DNA of 64,000 nucleotides from Candidatus Ruthia sp. Cpac_8_S14 (GTDB lineage Bacteria > Pseudomonadota > Gammaproteobacteria > PS1 > Pseudothioglobaceae): NCBI GenBank assembly GCA_021730205.1, contig CP072533.1, positions 372,001-436,000 on the forward strand. The letters are read 5' to 3'. The position numbers and the translations under genes are program-made. Each line of letters starts with the position of its first letter. The first letter of the stretch is position 1. Shown piece after piece: positions 19,309 to 28,672 of this stretch. Under the pieces are notes generated by a model. The model searched no databases, was not told the origin of the DNA, and saw only the letters and a list, made by a program, of their open reading frames with translations.

Positions 19309-19647
19309 ATGAATATTAAACACACAGTTGCTATTAAAGATCTCCATGCTCATATTTTCAAGGTTATATTAACACTAAACAACCCTAATTTATTAGGACA
19401 AATATTTTCATTACCCAACTGTAGTTATCTGATTCGTGATTTTTGCTAAAAATATTATCAGCATTAAGCCTGCTAGCAGTATGCTATTAATAAGGCAATT
19501 AAAATGGGGGTTAGAGATGAATTATTACTTGAAATATCCGTTAATATAACTGACAGCGAAAAGACTTTTTGTATGCTAAGCATTCAAAATAATTTGAATG
19601 CAAAAACCTTAGAAAGGCAAAGGAAATGGTTTTCAAAACTAAAATAA
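19309..19647 (+). pseudogene. M61 glycyl aminopeptidase relic, internally deleted
   Basis: Both ends of an M61 (PDZ-containing) peptidase survive with almost everything between them gone. The front piece reads DLHAHIFKVILTLNNPNLL then SLP, CSYLIRDF, matching the family beta-strand and SYLIRDFA block. After stops, the frame RDELLLEISVNITDSEKTF to LERQRKWFSK looks like the family C-terminus, ending at 19647. A normal M61 is about 600 residues; here about 340 bases remain. The end overlaps the first codons of ttcA. Confidence 0.62.
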
Positions 19648-20417
19648 ATAACCCTAAAAAAATACGCACTGTTAAGCCTAGAATGGTTTTGCCAAAATTA
19701 CTGGTCAAGCCAGTCGGGCGTGCAATGAGTGATTTTAAAATGATTAAAGAGGATGATAAGATACTTTTGGCAGTGTCTGGGGGTAAAGACTCGTTGAGCT
19801 TATTCCATATCTTGCGCCATTTTCTTATCTCTGCTCCAATTCGTTTTGAACTTGGCGTGGTGACGATTGACCCTCAAGTGAATGGTTTTGAGCCACAAGT
19901 CTTGGAAAGTTTTTTTAAAAAATTTGACACGCCTTATTTTTTTAAAACCTTTCCAATTGTGAAGCAAGCCGAAAAAAGTATGAAGGGTAATTCATATTGT
20001 TCTTTTTGCGCACGCATTAAGCGAGGACTAATATACCAAGTGGCACGGCGTGAAGGCTACAATGTTTTAGCATTGGGGCAGCATTTAGACGACTTAGCTG
20101 AATCACTAATGATGTCAATGTGTCATAATGGCAAAATTCAAACTATGAAAGCACATTACATTAACGACAAAAAAGATTTACGTATTATTCGACCACTAGT
20201 GTATGTTCGAGAAAGACAAGTGGCTGATTTTGCCAAAACAATACACTTGCCCGTGATTAAAGATTCCTGTCCAGCTTGTTATCAAATGCCCACCGAACGA
20301 GCACATTTCAAACAGTGGTTGTTAACTGAAGAAAAGCGCACGCCTAATTTGTATAAAAACCTACTAAGCGCTATGAAGCCCATACTAGATGAAACCAAGA
20401 AAGGCTTGAATGATTAG
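19626..20417 (+). CDS. ttcA: tRNA 2-thiocytidine biosynthesis protein TtcA
   Basis: TtcA thiolates cytidine 32 in certain tRNAs using a 4Fe-4S cluster and ATP. The 263-residue sequence has the PP-loop SGGKDS at 51-56, the CxxC pair C125/C128 in YCSFCARIKRG, GQHLDDLAES, and C215/C218 in DSCPACY. Three of these cysteines should ligate the cluster. It is shorter than the E. coli protein (about 311), mainly at the C-terminus. The start could also be the ATG at 19683; 19626 lies inside the upstream M61 relic. Overlap with the next gene suggests co-expression with lpxL. Confidence 0.9.
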   Translation: MVFKTKINNPKKIRTVKPRMVLPKLLVKPVGRAMSDFKMIKEDDKILLAVSGGKDSLSLFHILRHFLISAPIRFELGVVTIDPQVNGFEPQVLESFFKKFDTPYFFKTFPIVKQAEKSMKGNSYCSFCARIKRGLIYQVARREGYNVLALGQHLDDLAESLMMSMCHNGKIQTMKAHYINDKKDLRIIRPLVYVRERQVADFAKTIHLPVIKDSCPACYQMPTERAHFKQWLLTEEKRTPNLYKNLLSAMKPILDETKKGLND

Positions 20418-21249
20418 ATTTATTCTTTGGATTTTTTCAATTATGCCATTGAGGTTAAACCATTTTATTGGCACATTGATTGGCCAATATTTGTATTTAA
20501 TAAAGTCTAACTCCAAGGCTGTGGTGAGTAAAAATATTCAACTTTGTTTTCCAAAATTAAACCCAGAGCAACAACAAACATTGATTAAAAAATCACTCAT
20601 AGAATCAGGCAAGGGTTTAAGTGAGTCTGGGTTTATTTGGTTTAGGAATTTTGATGATAATGCCAAATATGTGACAAAAAGAATAGGCATGGAGCATCTT
20701 AAAAGCGATAAAGCCGTTATTTTATTAGTACCTCATTTTGGTTGTTGGGAATTGGTGGCTAGAATGGTATCATTATCTGAGCCAGTCGTATTTATGTACA
20801 AGGAGCTAAAAAACAAACAGCAAAACGCATTATTACTCTCAAAACGACAGCAGGGCGATTTATTAATGGCGCCAGCCAATAAAAAAGGCGTTATCAAATT
20901 GCAAAGAGCAATTAACAACAAACAGCTCATTGCCATATTACCCGACCAAGATCCGGGTGAAGTGGGGAGTGTTTTAGTGCCATTCTTTTCACAAAATGCA
21001 CACACGATGACTTTATTGGTAAGACTTGCTAGGAAGAATGATGCTCAAGTGATTATGGCATGGACAAAACGCTTGCCAAATGCTAAAGGTTACGAGCTTA
21101 ACCTCAAACCAATAAAGGTGCTGTCTAGTACCAACGCACTTGAAGATGACGCATTGCTGATGAATAAAGTCATTGAAGATTTGATTACAACCCAGCCAGA
21201 GCAATATTTATGGAATTATAAGCGTTTTAAATCGGTTATTAATTACTAA
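20410..21249 (+). CDS. Lipid A acyltransferase (LpxL/HtrB family)
   Basis: This inner-membrane acyltransferase adds a secondary acyl chain to lipid A. The 279-residue protein has an N-terminal membrane anchor, the catalytic HX4E motif HFGCWE (109-114), and the PDQDPG block typical of LpxL/LpxM. Which secondary position it acylates cannot be decided. Only this member is in the window. It overlaps ttcA by 8 bases. Together with lpxA and lpxD further along, it supports a complete outer membrane with lipid A. Confidence 0.9.
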   Translation: MIRFILWIFSIMPLRLNHFIGTLIGQYLYLIKSNSKAVVSKNIQLCFPKLNPEQQQTLIKKSLIESGKGLSESGFIWFRNFDDNAKYVTKRIGMEHLKSDKAVILLVPHFGCWELVARMVSLSEPVVFMYKELKNKQQNALLLSKRQQGDLLMAPANKKGVIKLQRAINNKQLIAILPDQDPGEVGSVLVPFFSQNAHTMTLLVRLARKNDAQVIMAWTKRLPNAKGYELNLKPIKVLSSTNALEDDALLMNKVIEDLITTQPEQYLWNYKRFKSVINY

Positions 21250-21272
21250 GGATTTTTGCGTATAAACGTAAT

Positions 21273-21300
21273 TTAAGACATTAGCACTGTATGATATAAT
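21273..21300 (+). promoter_or_regulatory. Promoter abutting cysE (possible leaderless mRNA)
   Basis: A perfect -10 TATAAT (21295-21300) ends 7 bases before the cysE ATG. A weak TTAAGA (21273-21278) lies 16 bases further up. Transcription would start at or next to the ATG. No Shine-Dalgarno-like purine run is seen between them. Confidence 0.45.
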
Positions 21301-21307
21301 CATAGCC

Positions 21308-22006
21308 ATGAAATTTATTGAAGATATTCAAAGTATTTTTGATCGTGACCCTGCTGCTAGAAACACCTTTGAAATTATAACTTGCTACTCAGGCGTGCAA
21401 GCTATGTTGTTTTATCGTTTAGCACATCGATTATGGCGTTTAAAATTTAAATGGTTGGCAAGATTTATATCATCATTAGCAAGATGGTTCACAGGTGTTG
21501 AAATTCATCCAGGCGCTGTTATCGGTCGGCGTTTTTTTATTGACCACGGCATAGGTGTGGTGATTGGTGAAACTGCTAAAATTGGGGATGATTGTACTTT
21601 ATATCACGGAGTGACACTTGGTGGCACAACTTGGCAAAAAGGTAAACGCCACCCTACTCTGGGTAATAATGTTGTGATTGGCGCTGGTGCAAAGATACTA
21701 GGTCCGATTATACTTGCTGATAACGTTAGAGTAGGCTCAAATTCTGTTGTGGTTAAATCTATTGATGAATTTCAAACGGTTGTTGGTGTGCCTGGTCGTG
21801 TTCTGAAGAACAACCAAATTAAATCAGACCATTTTGATTCTTACGCTGTGGGCGGTGATGTTGATGATCCTACTGTTAAAGCTATCAATTCTATCTTGGT
21901 ACATTTACACGATGTGGATTCGCAATTACACAAAGTTTCAAAAGAATTGAACATCAAAGACCAGAAAGACACCTCTGTGAATGATTTGGAAATTGAAAGT
22001 AAATAA
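21308..22006 (+). CDS. cysE: Serine O-acetyltransferase
   Basis: CysE makes O-acetylserine, the acceptor for sulfide in cysteine synthesis. The 232-residue protein has a short N-terminal helical domain and a left-handed beta helix of hexapeptide repeats (about 70-165). The catalytic [12 protein letters not shown] and the acetyl-CoA-binding TLGGTTW and KRHPTLG blocks are visible. It belongs to the shorter SAT class lacking most of the long E. coli N-terminal extension. It sits directly upstream of the isc operon, which needs cysteine as sulfur donor; cysE-iscR adjacency is common in bacteria. Confidence 0.95.
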   Translation: MKFIEDIQSIFDRDPAARNTFEIITCYSGVQAMLFYRLAHRLWRLKFKWLARFISSLARWFTGVEIHPGAVIGRRFFIDHGIGVVIGETAKIGDDCTLYHGVTLGGTTWQKGKRHPTLGNNVVIGAGAKILGPIILADNVRVGSNSVVVKSIDEFQTVVGVPGRVLKNNQIKSDHFDSYAVGGDVDDPTVKAINSILVHLHDVDSQLHKVSKELNIKDQKDTSVNDLEIESK

Positions 22007-22027
22007 CCAACTAATATTAAAGGTTAT

Positions 22028-22052
22028 TTACTTGACTAAATAACTTGGTTAA
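22028..22052 (+). promoter_or_regulatory. Putative IscR type 1 operator in the isc promoter
   Basis: The 25-base site reads TTACTTGACT-AAATAACTTGGTTAA and lines up base for base in pattern with the E. coli iscR operator (core TTGACC, spacer, ACTCGG). It covers the -35 hexamer, so holo-IscR bound here would block the promoter and give feedback control by Fe-S status. This is a sequence match by eye, without binding evidence. Confidence 0.55.
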
Positions 22053-22061
22053 GTGTATAAT
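22032..22061 (+). promoter_or_regulatory. Promoter of the isc operon
   Basis: -35 TTGACT (22032-22037) and -10 TATAAT (22056-22061) with an 18-base spacer. The iscR ATG is 33 bases downstream of the -10. Confidence 0.7.
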
Positions 22062-22094
22062 CATCTCTCATTATTAACTAGAATTAGGGCTGAT

Positions 22095-22514
22095 ATGCAA
22101 TTAACAACCAAGGGTCGTTATGCAATAACTGCAATGTTAGATTTAGCATCTAACGATACTGGAAAGCCTATTACCTTGGACATTATCTCACAAAGACAGA
22201 ATATTTCATTGTCTTACTTGGAGCAATTATTCGCCAAGTTGCGTTGCGCTGAATTGGTTAAAAGTGTGCGTGGCCCAGGTGGTGGTTACTTGCTTGATGC
22301 TAAAGCTTGTGATATTAATTTAACTCAAATCATTGAGGCGGTGGATGAAAATATTGATTTGCGTCGTTGTAAAGGCATTAGAGGGTGTAACAATGGGCGT
22401 CAATGTATTTCCCACCAGTTGTGGTGTGAAGTTAGTGAACAAATTAGAACATTTTTGAACGGCAAAACCTTGCAAATGGTGATTGACGATCATAACTCAA
22501 ATAAAGGAATATAA
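22095..22514 (+). CDS. iscR: Fe-S cluster regulator IscR
   Basis: This Rrf2-family winged-helix repressor senses 2Fe-2S status and controls the isc operon. The start [10 protein letters not shown] at 22095 matches the family N-terminus and gives 139 residues. The helix-turn-helix lies near 28-50 ([14 protein letters not shown]). The cluster ligands C92, C98 and C104 are all present in [18 protein letters not shown], with H107 following. A ligand-competent repressor plus the operator-like site upstream indicates autoregulation. Confidence 0.95.
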   Translation: MQLTTKGRYAITAMLDLASNDTGKPITLDIISQRQNISLSYLEQLFAKLRCAELVKSVRGPGGGYLLDAKACDINLTQIIEAVDENIDLRRCKGIRGCNNGRQCISHQLWCEVSEQIRTFLNGKTLQMVIDDHNSNKGI

Positions 22515-22516
22515 AT

Positions 22517-23731
22517 ATGTCAACACCTACTTATATGGATTATTCAGCAACAACACCCGTTGACGAGCGTGTTGCTCAAAAAATGATGCAACACTTAACC
22601 ATGGATGGTGATTTTGGTAACCCAGCATCAAATTCTCATTATTACGGCTGGCAAGCTGATGAGGCTGTTAAAAAAGCCAGACAGCAAGTGGCTGATTTGG
22701 TAGGTGCCAATCCAAAAGAAATTGTTTGGACTTCGGGTGCAACCGAATCTGATAATTTAGCCATTAAAGGTATTGCGCATTTTTATCATAAAAAAAGCAA
22801 GCATATTATTACATTAAAAACTGAACACAAGGCGGTATTGGATACTTGTCGACAACTAGAGCGTGAAGACTTTGAGGTGACATATTTAGACCCAATGCCA
22901 AATGGCTTGTTAGATTTAAATGTTTTAAAAGATGCGATACGTGAAGATACCATATTGGTATCAATTATGCATGTTAATAACGAAATTGGCGTGATTCAAG
23001 ATATTGAAGCCATTGGCAATCTATGTCGTGAGAATAAGATTTTTTTCCATGTTGATGCAGCACAATCAGCAGGTAAAGTAACGATTGATTTATCAAAATT
23101 ACCCGTTGATTTGATGAGCTTTTCAGCCCATAAAATTTATGGACCCAAAGGTATGGGTGCACTTTATGTGTGTCGTAAGCCGCGTGTACGTATTGAGGCG
23201 CAAATGCATGGCGGTGGTCATGAACGGGGTATGCGTTCAGGTACTTTAGCTACACATCAAATTGTTGGTATGGGCGAGGCTTTTGCGATTGCGCAAGCCG
23301 AAATGGTTGAAGAAAATGCAAAAATTAGACAATTACGTGATCGCTTGTTGGCAGGTTTTGTTGACATGGAAGAAGTTGTGGTTAATGGTGACATGGAAAA
23401 TCGTATTTCAGGCAATTTAAACATCAGTTTTAACTATGTTGAAGGTGAATCGCTGATGATGGCTATTAATGATATTGCCGTGTCTTCAGGTTCGGCTTGT
23501 ACCAGTTCAAGCCTTGAGCCGTCGTATGTTTTGCGCGCACTGGGCTTGAGTGATGAATTGGCACACTCATCAATTAGATTTACTATTGGACGTTATACAA
23601 CTGAAGCACAAATTGATAAAGCCATTGATTTGGTACGCTCTAAAGTTAATAAATTACGTGATTTATCACCACTTTGGGATATGTTTAAAGACGGCATTGA
23701 TATTAGTAAAGTTGAGTGGGCAGCACATTAA
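22517..23731 (+). CDS. iscS: Cysteine desulfurase IscS
   Basis: IscS removes sulfur from cysteine with PLP and passes a persulfide to IscU and to tRNA thiolation partners such as TtcA. At 404 residues it equals E. coli IscS. The PLP lysine is in [12 protein letters not shown] (near 206), the mobile-loop cysteine is in [14 protein letters not shown] (near 328), and the N-terminal [11 protein letters not shown] is the family start. It lies 2 bases after iscR. Confidence 0.97.
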   Translation: MSTPTYMDYSATTPVDERVAQKMMQHLTMDGDFGNPASNSHYYGWQADEAVKKARQQVADLVGANPKEIVWTSGATESDNLAIKGIAHFYHKKSKHIITLKTEHKAVLDTCRQLEREDFEVTYLDPMPNGLLDLNVLKDAIREDTILVSIMHVNNEIGVIQDIEAIGNLCRENKIFFHVDAAQSAGKVTIDLSKLPVDLMSFSAHKIYGPKGMGALYVCRKPRVRIEAQMHGGGHERGMRSGTLATHQIVGMGEAFAIAQAEMVEENAKIRQLRDRLLAGFVDMEEVVVNGDMENRISGNLNISFNYVEGESLMMAINDIAVSSGSACTSSSLEPSYVLRALGLSDELAHSSIRFTIGRYTTEAQIDKAIDLVRSKVNKLRDLSPLWDMFKDGIDISKVEWAAH

Positions 23732-23810
23732 ATAAGCGTAACAAATACACGGGTTGTAAGGGTTCACAACAAGACTAGAATAACAATAAGCACTTAAAAG
23801 GAGAAAAGAG

Positions 23811-24188
23811 ATGGCATATGGCGAAAAAGTAATGGATCATTATGAAAATCCACGTAACGTGGGTGTGTTAGATAAAGATGCTAAAAATGTTGGAACAGGC
23901 ATGGTGGGTGCGCCCGCATGTGGTGATGTGATGCGTTTGCAAATTCAGATTGATGATAATGGCATAATTGAAGATGCCAAGTTTAAAACTTATGGTTGTG
24001 GCTCTGCCATTGCATCAAGTTCATTATTAACAGAATGGGTTAAAGGAAAAACACTAGATGAAGCGGCAGAAATTAAAAATTCTGACATTGCAGAAGAGTT
24101 ATCTTTACCACCCGTTAAAATACATTGTTCAGTCTTGGCTGAAGATGCTATTAAAGCAGCTATTAATAACATTAAAAGTAAAGTTTAA
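23811..24188 (+). CDS. iscU: Fe-S scaffold protein IscU
   Basis: IscU assembles 2Fe-2S and 4Fe-4S clusters before handing them to carriers. The 125-residue protein keeps all three cluster cysteines, C37, C63 and C106. It also has the HscA recognition motif LPPVK at 99-103. It is separated from iscS by 79 bases that carry an AAGGAG ribosome-binding site and a small GTTGT/ACAAC hairpin. Confidence 0.97.
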   Translation: MAYGEKVMDHYENPRNVGVLDKDAKNVGTGMVGAPACGDVMRLQIQIDDNGIIEDAKFKTYGCGSAIASSSLLTEWVKGKTLDEAAEIKNSDIAEELSLPPVKIHCSVLAEDAIKAAINNIKSKV

Positions 24189-24190
24189 TA

Positions 24191-24514
24191 ATGGCAATTA
24201 CTTTAACCGACCGTGCAGCAGGGCGTATTGTTGATTTTTTAAGCAGTCGCGGTTCTGGTATGGGTATTCGCATTAGTGTACAAACCACAGGTTGTTCTGG
24301 TCTTGGTTACAACATAGAATTTGTTGATAATACTAACGATGATGACACTGTGTTTGAAGGCAATGGTGTTAAAGTTATTGTTGATGCAAAGAGTTTGATT
24401 TATTTAGATGGTACGCAAATTGATCATGTTAAAGAAGGTTTAAATGAGGGTTTTGAGTTTAACAACCCAAATGCTAAAGCTGAATGCGGCTGTGGCGAAT
24501 CTTTTACGGTTTAG
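24191..24514 (+). CDS. iscA: Fe-S carrier IscA
   Basis: This A-type carrier delivers clusters to target enzymes. The 107-residue protein has the three invariant cysteines C35, C99 and C101 (CGCGESF tail). It starts 2 bases after iscU and precedes hscB, the standard isc order. Confidence 0.96.
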   Translation: MAITLTDRAAGRIVDFLSSRGSGMGIRISVQTTGCSGLGYNIEFVDNTNDDDTVFEGNGVKVIVDAKSLIYLDGTQIDHVKEGLNEGFEFNNPNAKAECGCGESFTV

Positions 24515-24525
24515 TTGTTTAAAAA

Positions 24526-25038
24526 ATGGAAAACTATTTTGAGTTGTTTTCATTAGCAGTTGACTTTGATATAAATATCACTAAGCTTAACACTGAATAC
24601 CAACAACAAGTCACAAAATTTCACCCTGATAAATTTGCCTCTGGTAGTGATAAAGAAAGGGTTTTAGCATTACAAAATACCTCGTTAATTAACACAGCAT
24701 TTGACATTTTAAAATCTCCACTTAATCGTGCTAATTATTTATTAGAACTAAATGGTATTAACGCATTTGATGAAACAGATACTCAAATGGATGTTAATTT
24801 TTTAATGGCTCAAATTGAATTAAGAGAGGCTTTAGAGACAATTCAAGCTAGTAAAGATGAGTTGAAATTGGATAATTTTATTGACAATATAAATCTAAAA
24901 ATTAGTCAAAATATTAAACAAATTCAGATTTTTTTCGAGGAAAATAATCTTGTACAAATTAAGAATCTGGTTAGAGAGCTGAAATTTTATAAGCAGTTAA
25001 GCATGCAAACAAATCAATTAATGGATGAATGGCTATGA
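24526..25038 (+). CDS. hscB: Co-chaperone HscB
   Basis: HscB is the J-protein that brings IscU to HscA and stimulates its ATPase. The 170-residue protein has an N-terminal J domain with HPD at residues 33-35 (FHPDKF) and the C-terminal three-helix domain that binds IscU. Its stop overlaps the ATG of a 37-codon gene that belongs to a toxin-type relic, which separates it from hscA. Confidence 0.94.
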   Translation: MENYFELFSLAVDFDINITKLNTEYQQQVTKFHPDKFASGSDKERVLALQNTSLINTAFDILKSPLNRANYLLELNGINAFDETDTQMDVNFLMAQIELREALETIQASKDELKLDNFIDNINLKISQNIKQIQIFFEENNLVQIKNLVRELKFYKQLSMQTNQLMDEWL

Positions 25039-25148
25039 AAAAGAAATTTGATAAAAAAGAAAAATCTATTCTTGAATTGGATAGATTGTTCAAGGGTATT
25101 GGTAAAAATGCTGAGATTTTCAATAAACAAGCGATAGAAAAAATATAG
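25035..25148 (+). CDS. 37-residue lysine-rich peptide, possible antitoxin remnant
   Basis: A short intact frame overlapping the hscB stop by ATGA encodes a basic helical peptide beginning MKKKFDKKEKSILELDRLF and ending AIEKI. I do not recognise a domain. It stands directly in front of the zeta-toxin-like relic, in the position of the small cognate protein that precedes such toxins, so an antitoxin origin is an inference from position and size. With the toxin dead it may have no function. Confidence 0.45.
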   Translation: MKKKFDKKEKSILELDRLFKGIGKNAEIFNKQAIEKI

Positions 25149-25175
25149 TCAGAACCTTAAAAAAACAAATAAGAA

Positions 25176-25517
25176 ATGCAGTCAAAACCAGTTTTAATTA
25201 TTATTTCAGGTCCGAACGATGCTAGGAAAATAACTATTACTGAGCAGTTATTAACTCATTTATGGCTTGATAATACAACTTATATCAATTCAGATATTAT
25301 TGCCACTGAAAACCCTGCAATTAACGCAAAAAGAGTTGCGTTGAGATTGTTAAAAGGTGGGTATATATTTATGACAATTCTGTTGATGGAAAAGACTCCG
25401 GGTTATTATTTAGAACAATTAAAAATTAAAACAAGCATAAGATCAAACTCTACAAAGACCATAACCCTTAAATTATATTTAACAATACTTTTAATTCTAG
25501 CCCCTTCTACAAAATAA
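25176..25517 (+). pseudogene. Zeta-toxin-family kinase relic
   Basis: The frame begins QSKPVLIIISGPNDARKITI, the N-terminus of a zeta-toxin-like P-loop kinase, but the Walker A GPNGAGKT/ST has become GPNDARKIT. INSDIIATENP follows, then an internal deletion joins directly to INAKRVALRLLKGG, a late block of the family. A one-base shift then gives DNSVDGKDSGLLFRTIKN, the family C-terminal region. So the catalytic core is gone and the protein cannot act. It sits between hscB and hscA, inside the isc operon, and ends at the hscA start. Confidence 0.72.
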
Positions 25518-27361
25518 TGGCTTTACTACAAATATCAGAACCCGGTCAAACATCTGAACCACATCAGCATAAATTAGCGATTGGTATTGATTTAGGCACG
25601 ACTAATTCATTGGTTGCATCTGTAATGAGTGGTCAAAGCAAAATTCTCATGGATGAGAATAACAAGGCAATTCTGCCCTCAGTTGTGCATTGTGGTAAGG
25701 ATAATAAATTAACGGTTGGTTGTGATGCTTGTCCTTATGCAAACACTGATCCGACCAATACCATTATTTCAGTCAAACGCTTTATGGGTATAAGCTATAA
25801 AGAAGTTAGTACATTTAAAAATTGTCCTTACCAATTGCTTGAAAATGATAATAATGTATTGTTTCACACTGCTATGGGAGATTTATCTGCGGTTGAAATT
25901 TCTGCTGGTATTTTATCTTCACTTAAGCAACGCGCTGAAAAATCACTAGGTGGTGCGTTATCTGGTGCAGTAATTACAGTGCCTGCTTATTTTAACGATG
26001 CACAGCGCCAAGCAACTAAAGATGCAGCGACCTTGGCTGGCCTTAAAACTTTACGTTTGCTTAACGAACCAACAGCAGCAGCAGTTGCTTATGGTTTGGA
26101 GTCGGGTGAAGAAGGTGTGCATGCAATTTATGATTTAGGTGGCGGTACGTTTGATATTTCGATTTTAAATTTTAGTAAAGGTGTATTCAAGGTATTAGCA
26201 ACAGGCGGTGATGCTACTTTAGGTGGTGATGATTTTGATGCACTGATTATTGATGATTGCATTGAGCAACTAGGTATTAATGAACTGACACTTACTCAAA
26301 TGCAAAAGATTAAGCAATTTTCACGCACCGCCAAAGAAACTTTGAGTAATCATGAGTTTGCAGAGTTTGACTGTATTGAAAAGCCTTATCGCATTACTAA
26401 GAAAAAATTTGAAATGCTGGCCAAAGCACTTATTAAACGCACTTTGCTTTTAACCAAACGAGCCATTAGAGATGCGCAAGTTGAGACTGAAAACATTAAA
26501 GATATTATTATGGTAGGTGGCTCTACACGCATACCTTTGCTTCGTTCTATGGTGAGTAATTTATTTAACAAACCTGTTTTATGCTCTATTAACCCAGATG
26601 AAGTGGTTGCTAAAGGGGCGGCGATACAAGCCAATATTTTGGCTGGCAATGAATCACAAAACGATATGCTTTTATTAGATGTCTTGCCCTTATCACTTGG
26701 GCTTGAAACCATGGGTGGATTGGTGGAAAAAGTCATTCATCGCAACACCACAATTCCCATTATTCGTGTACAAGAATTTACCACTTTTAAAGACGGACAA
26801 ACTGCCATGAGTGTTCATATACTCCAAGGTGAAAGGGAATTGGTTAAAGATTGTCGCTCATTGGCTAAATTCGATTTGCAAGGTATTCCGCCAATGGTAG
26901 CAGGTAGTGCTCGTATTCGTATAGAGTTTCAAGTGGATGCTGATGGCTTATTATCTGTGAGTGCTGTTGAGCAAATATCAGGCGTTAAAGCAAATATCAC
27001 CATCAAGCCATCTTATGGATTAACAGGTGTGCAAATGGAAAAGATGCTTAAAGATTCTGTTTTATTTACCAAGACTGACATTCAAACCAGACAGCTTCAT
27101 GAAACACAAGTAGAGGCAGACAGAAGTATTCAAGCCATAGATTCGGCACTTAAAAAAGACAATCACATGCTTGATGATAAAATGCTTAATAACATCTTAA
27201 GTGTAAGAACCAGACTGTTTGACATTGCTCATTCTGATGATAAAAAAGCCATTAAAGCCGCCATTAACAATCTTGAGAACAGCTGTTCAAAATTTGTTGA
27301 GATGCGCATGAACAACGCCGTTATGAAAGCCATGCAAGGCCATAATATTGATGAATTTTAA
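25517..27361 (+). CDS. hscA: Fe-S chaperone HscA
   Basis: This specialised Hsp70 uses ATP to release clusters from IscU. The 614-residue protein has the actin-type ATPase start [12 protein letters not shown] (near 23-34), [31 protein letters not shown], and a substrate-binding domain from about 390 on. Length matches E. coli HscA (616), and the absence of a long disordered C-terminus separates it from DnaK. The ATG follows the toxin relic directly, so it may depend on read-through from the upstream isc promoter. Confidence 0.96.
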   Translation: MALLQISEPGQTSEPHQHKLAIGIDLGTTNSLVASVMSGQSKILMDENNKAILPSVVHCGKDNKLTVGCDACPYANTDPTNTIISVKRFMGISYKEVSTFKNCPYQLLENDNNVLFHTAMGDLSAVEISAGILSSLKQRAEKSLGGALSGAVITVPAYFNDAQRQATKDAATLAGLKTLRLLNEPTAAAVAYGLESGEEGVHAIYDLGGGTFDISILNFSKGVFKVLATGGDATLGGDDFDALIIDDCIEQLGINELTLTQMQKIKQFSRTAKETLSNHEFAEFDCIEKPYRITKKKFEMLAKALIKRTLLLTKRAIRDAQVETENIKDIIMVGGSTRIPLLRSMVSNLFNKPVLCSINPDEVVAKGAAIQANILAGNESQNDMLLLDVLPLSLGLETMGGLVEKVIHRNTTIPIIRVQEFTTFKDGQTAMSVHILQGERELVKDCRSLAKFDLQGIPPMVAGSARIRIEFQVDADGLLSVSAVEQISGVKANITIKPSYGLTGVQMEKMLKDSVLFTKTDIQTRQLHETQVEADRSIQAIDSALKKDNHMLDDKMLNNILSVRTRLFDIAHSDDKKAIKAAINNLENSCSKFVEMRMNNAVMKAMQGHNIDEF

Positions 27362-27383
27362 CAAAAATATTTAGAAAGTCTAT

Positions 27384-27722
27384 ATGCCACAAATTATTGT
27401 ACTACCCAATCATGAATTATGCCCAGAAGGTATTGTTATTGAAACCCAATCAGGCATTAGTGTTTGTGATGCACTACTTGCCAATGACGTTGAAATCGAA
27501 CATGCCTGCGAAATGTCAAATGCTTGCACAACTTGCCATATTTACCTGCGCGAAGGGTTTAATTCAGTAGAGGAGTCAGATGAAACCGAAGATGATTTAT
27601 TGGATAAGGCTTGGGGTTTAGATCCAGAATCGCGCCTATCTTGTCAAACAATTGTAGATGACACTGACTTGGTGATTGAAATCCCAAAATACACCATCAA
27701 TCAAGTCTCTGAGAACCACTAA
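27384..27722 (+). CDS. fdx: 2Fe-2S ferredoxin of the isc operon
   Basis: This adrenodoxin-type ferredoxin supplies electrons for cluster assembly on IscU. Its 112 residues include the four ligands C42, C48, C51 (CEMSNACTTC) and C87 (SRLSCQT). It ends the isc operon; no iscX follows. Confidence 0.96.
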   Translation: MPQIIVLPNHELCPEGIVIETQSGISVCDALLANDVEIEHACEMSNACTTCHIYLREGFNSVEESDETEDDLLDKAWGLDPESRLSCQTIVDDTDLVIEIPKYTINQVSENH

Positions 27723-28083
27723 GACCTTATTTTTTTTAGGCAAGACTAGTGGAGAAATTGGCGTTGCCGACAAACTTGATTTTGAAGACACCGAAAGTTA
27801 CATCCTAAAGTACGGATTATCAAGAGTGACACCCATACCACAAACTGCTAATATTACCGTTAATATGATTGATGTGTTTGAGGTTGAAACAATTATATTT
27901 AACTCGGTAACTTACAAAACCGCACTCTCTCTTGACACGGATAAAATCTGGCTTGATAAAAATCTAGGCGCAACTCAAGTTTGTAACTCATCGACAGACA
28001 TTGCCTGTTATGGTGATTTATACCAATACTTTCACTCACCGGCAAGAGCACTCGTACTAACACTTGAGTATTCGTTGCATTAA
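27723..28083 (+). pseudogene. Surface-protein relic: cadherin-like repeat joined to a FISUMP-type domain
   Basis: An open frame runs from inside fdx to 28083, but only the part after fdx resembles a family. KLDFEDTESYILKYGL and TANITVNMIDVFEVE have the pattern of a cadherin-type repeat (LDFE, SYTLTV, ITVNVTDVNE). IWLDKNLGATQVCNSSTDIA and YGDLYQ match the start of the Fibrobacter succinogenes major paralogous domain. The likely ancestor was a large secreted or surface protein. What is left is a C-terminal scrap with no start codon or signal peptide of its own. Confidence 0.5.
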
Positions 28084-28120
28084 GGATTAAAAGTATAACT
28101 AATGACGCTTAAATAGCAGA

Positions 28121-28167
28121 AACCAAGTGAGTTTTCATGTGCTGTGAACTTACTCACTTGGTTTTAT
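28121..28167 (+). terminator. Hairpin terminator after the isc operon
   Basis: AACCAAGTGAGT (28121-28132) pairs perfectly with ACTCACTTGGTT (28152-28163), with a 19-base loop, followed by TTAT. It lies beyond the fdx/relic end. The T-run is short and an A-run on the other side is absent, so efficiency is uncertain. Confidence 0.55.
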
Positions 28168-28283
28168 ACAATGATAAAAAAGTAAAGGTATAAACCGGGC
28201 GAGAAGTGTGAATATAAAAATGAATTTTTAATGTTTAAAAGTATATTGATTTAACTCAATATATTCATTCTAGAAACAATGCC

Positions 28284-28656
28284 TTATGCTTTTTTGGACT
28301 CGAATTCTGTTTCTATCTCCATTGGTTTCTCTTTAGATAATAACCATCGTGGTATTGACGGATTTTCACTACTACCATAAACTTTACCTAGATTGTTTAT
28401 ATTTTGACAAAGTCAGGGTTGTCTAAAAACAACACCGCAATATCTTTCTTGGTGTTCATTCTTAATGACTTTTTTTAATATCACTTAATGTGTTAATAAA
28501 TTGATTGGCATTAGTAACTACTTTTGGCGCAACTTTTAAGGTATCATACAGATACCAATCGCTTGGATTTCTGTTAAGTTTGTCAAACAGTGCATGGCAA
28601 TCATCCCATTGCATGATGCTAATAAACCTACCTTTAAGCTGCTCTATATAATCCAT
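28284..28656 (-). pseudogene. Frameshifted gene of unknown family
   Basis: The minus strand opens with MDYIEQLKGRFISIMQWDDC at 28656 and continues for 64 codons to a stop at 28462. After a shift, another frame gives NTKKDIAVLFLDNPDFV, and a further shift gives NINNLGKVYGSSENPSIPRW and KPMEIETEFESKK, ending at 28284. The three pieces look like one protein of about 120 residues broken twice. I do not recognise the family. It lies 17 bases upstream-to-downstream of apbC's 3' end. Confidence 0.5.
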
Positions 28657-28672
28657 ATTTCCCTATTTAGCG

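Noticed and set aside
27676..27722. Possible start of the surface-protein frame inside fdx
   Set aside because: The overlapping codons are simply fdx in another frame; similarity begins only after the fdx stop.
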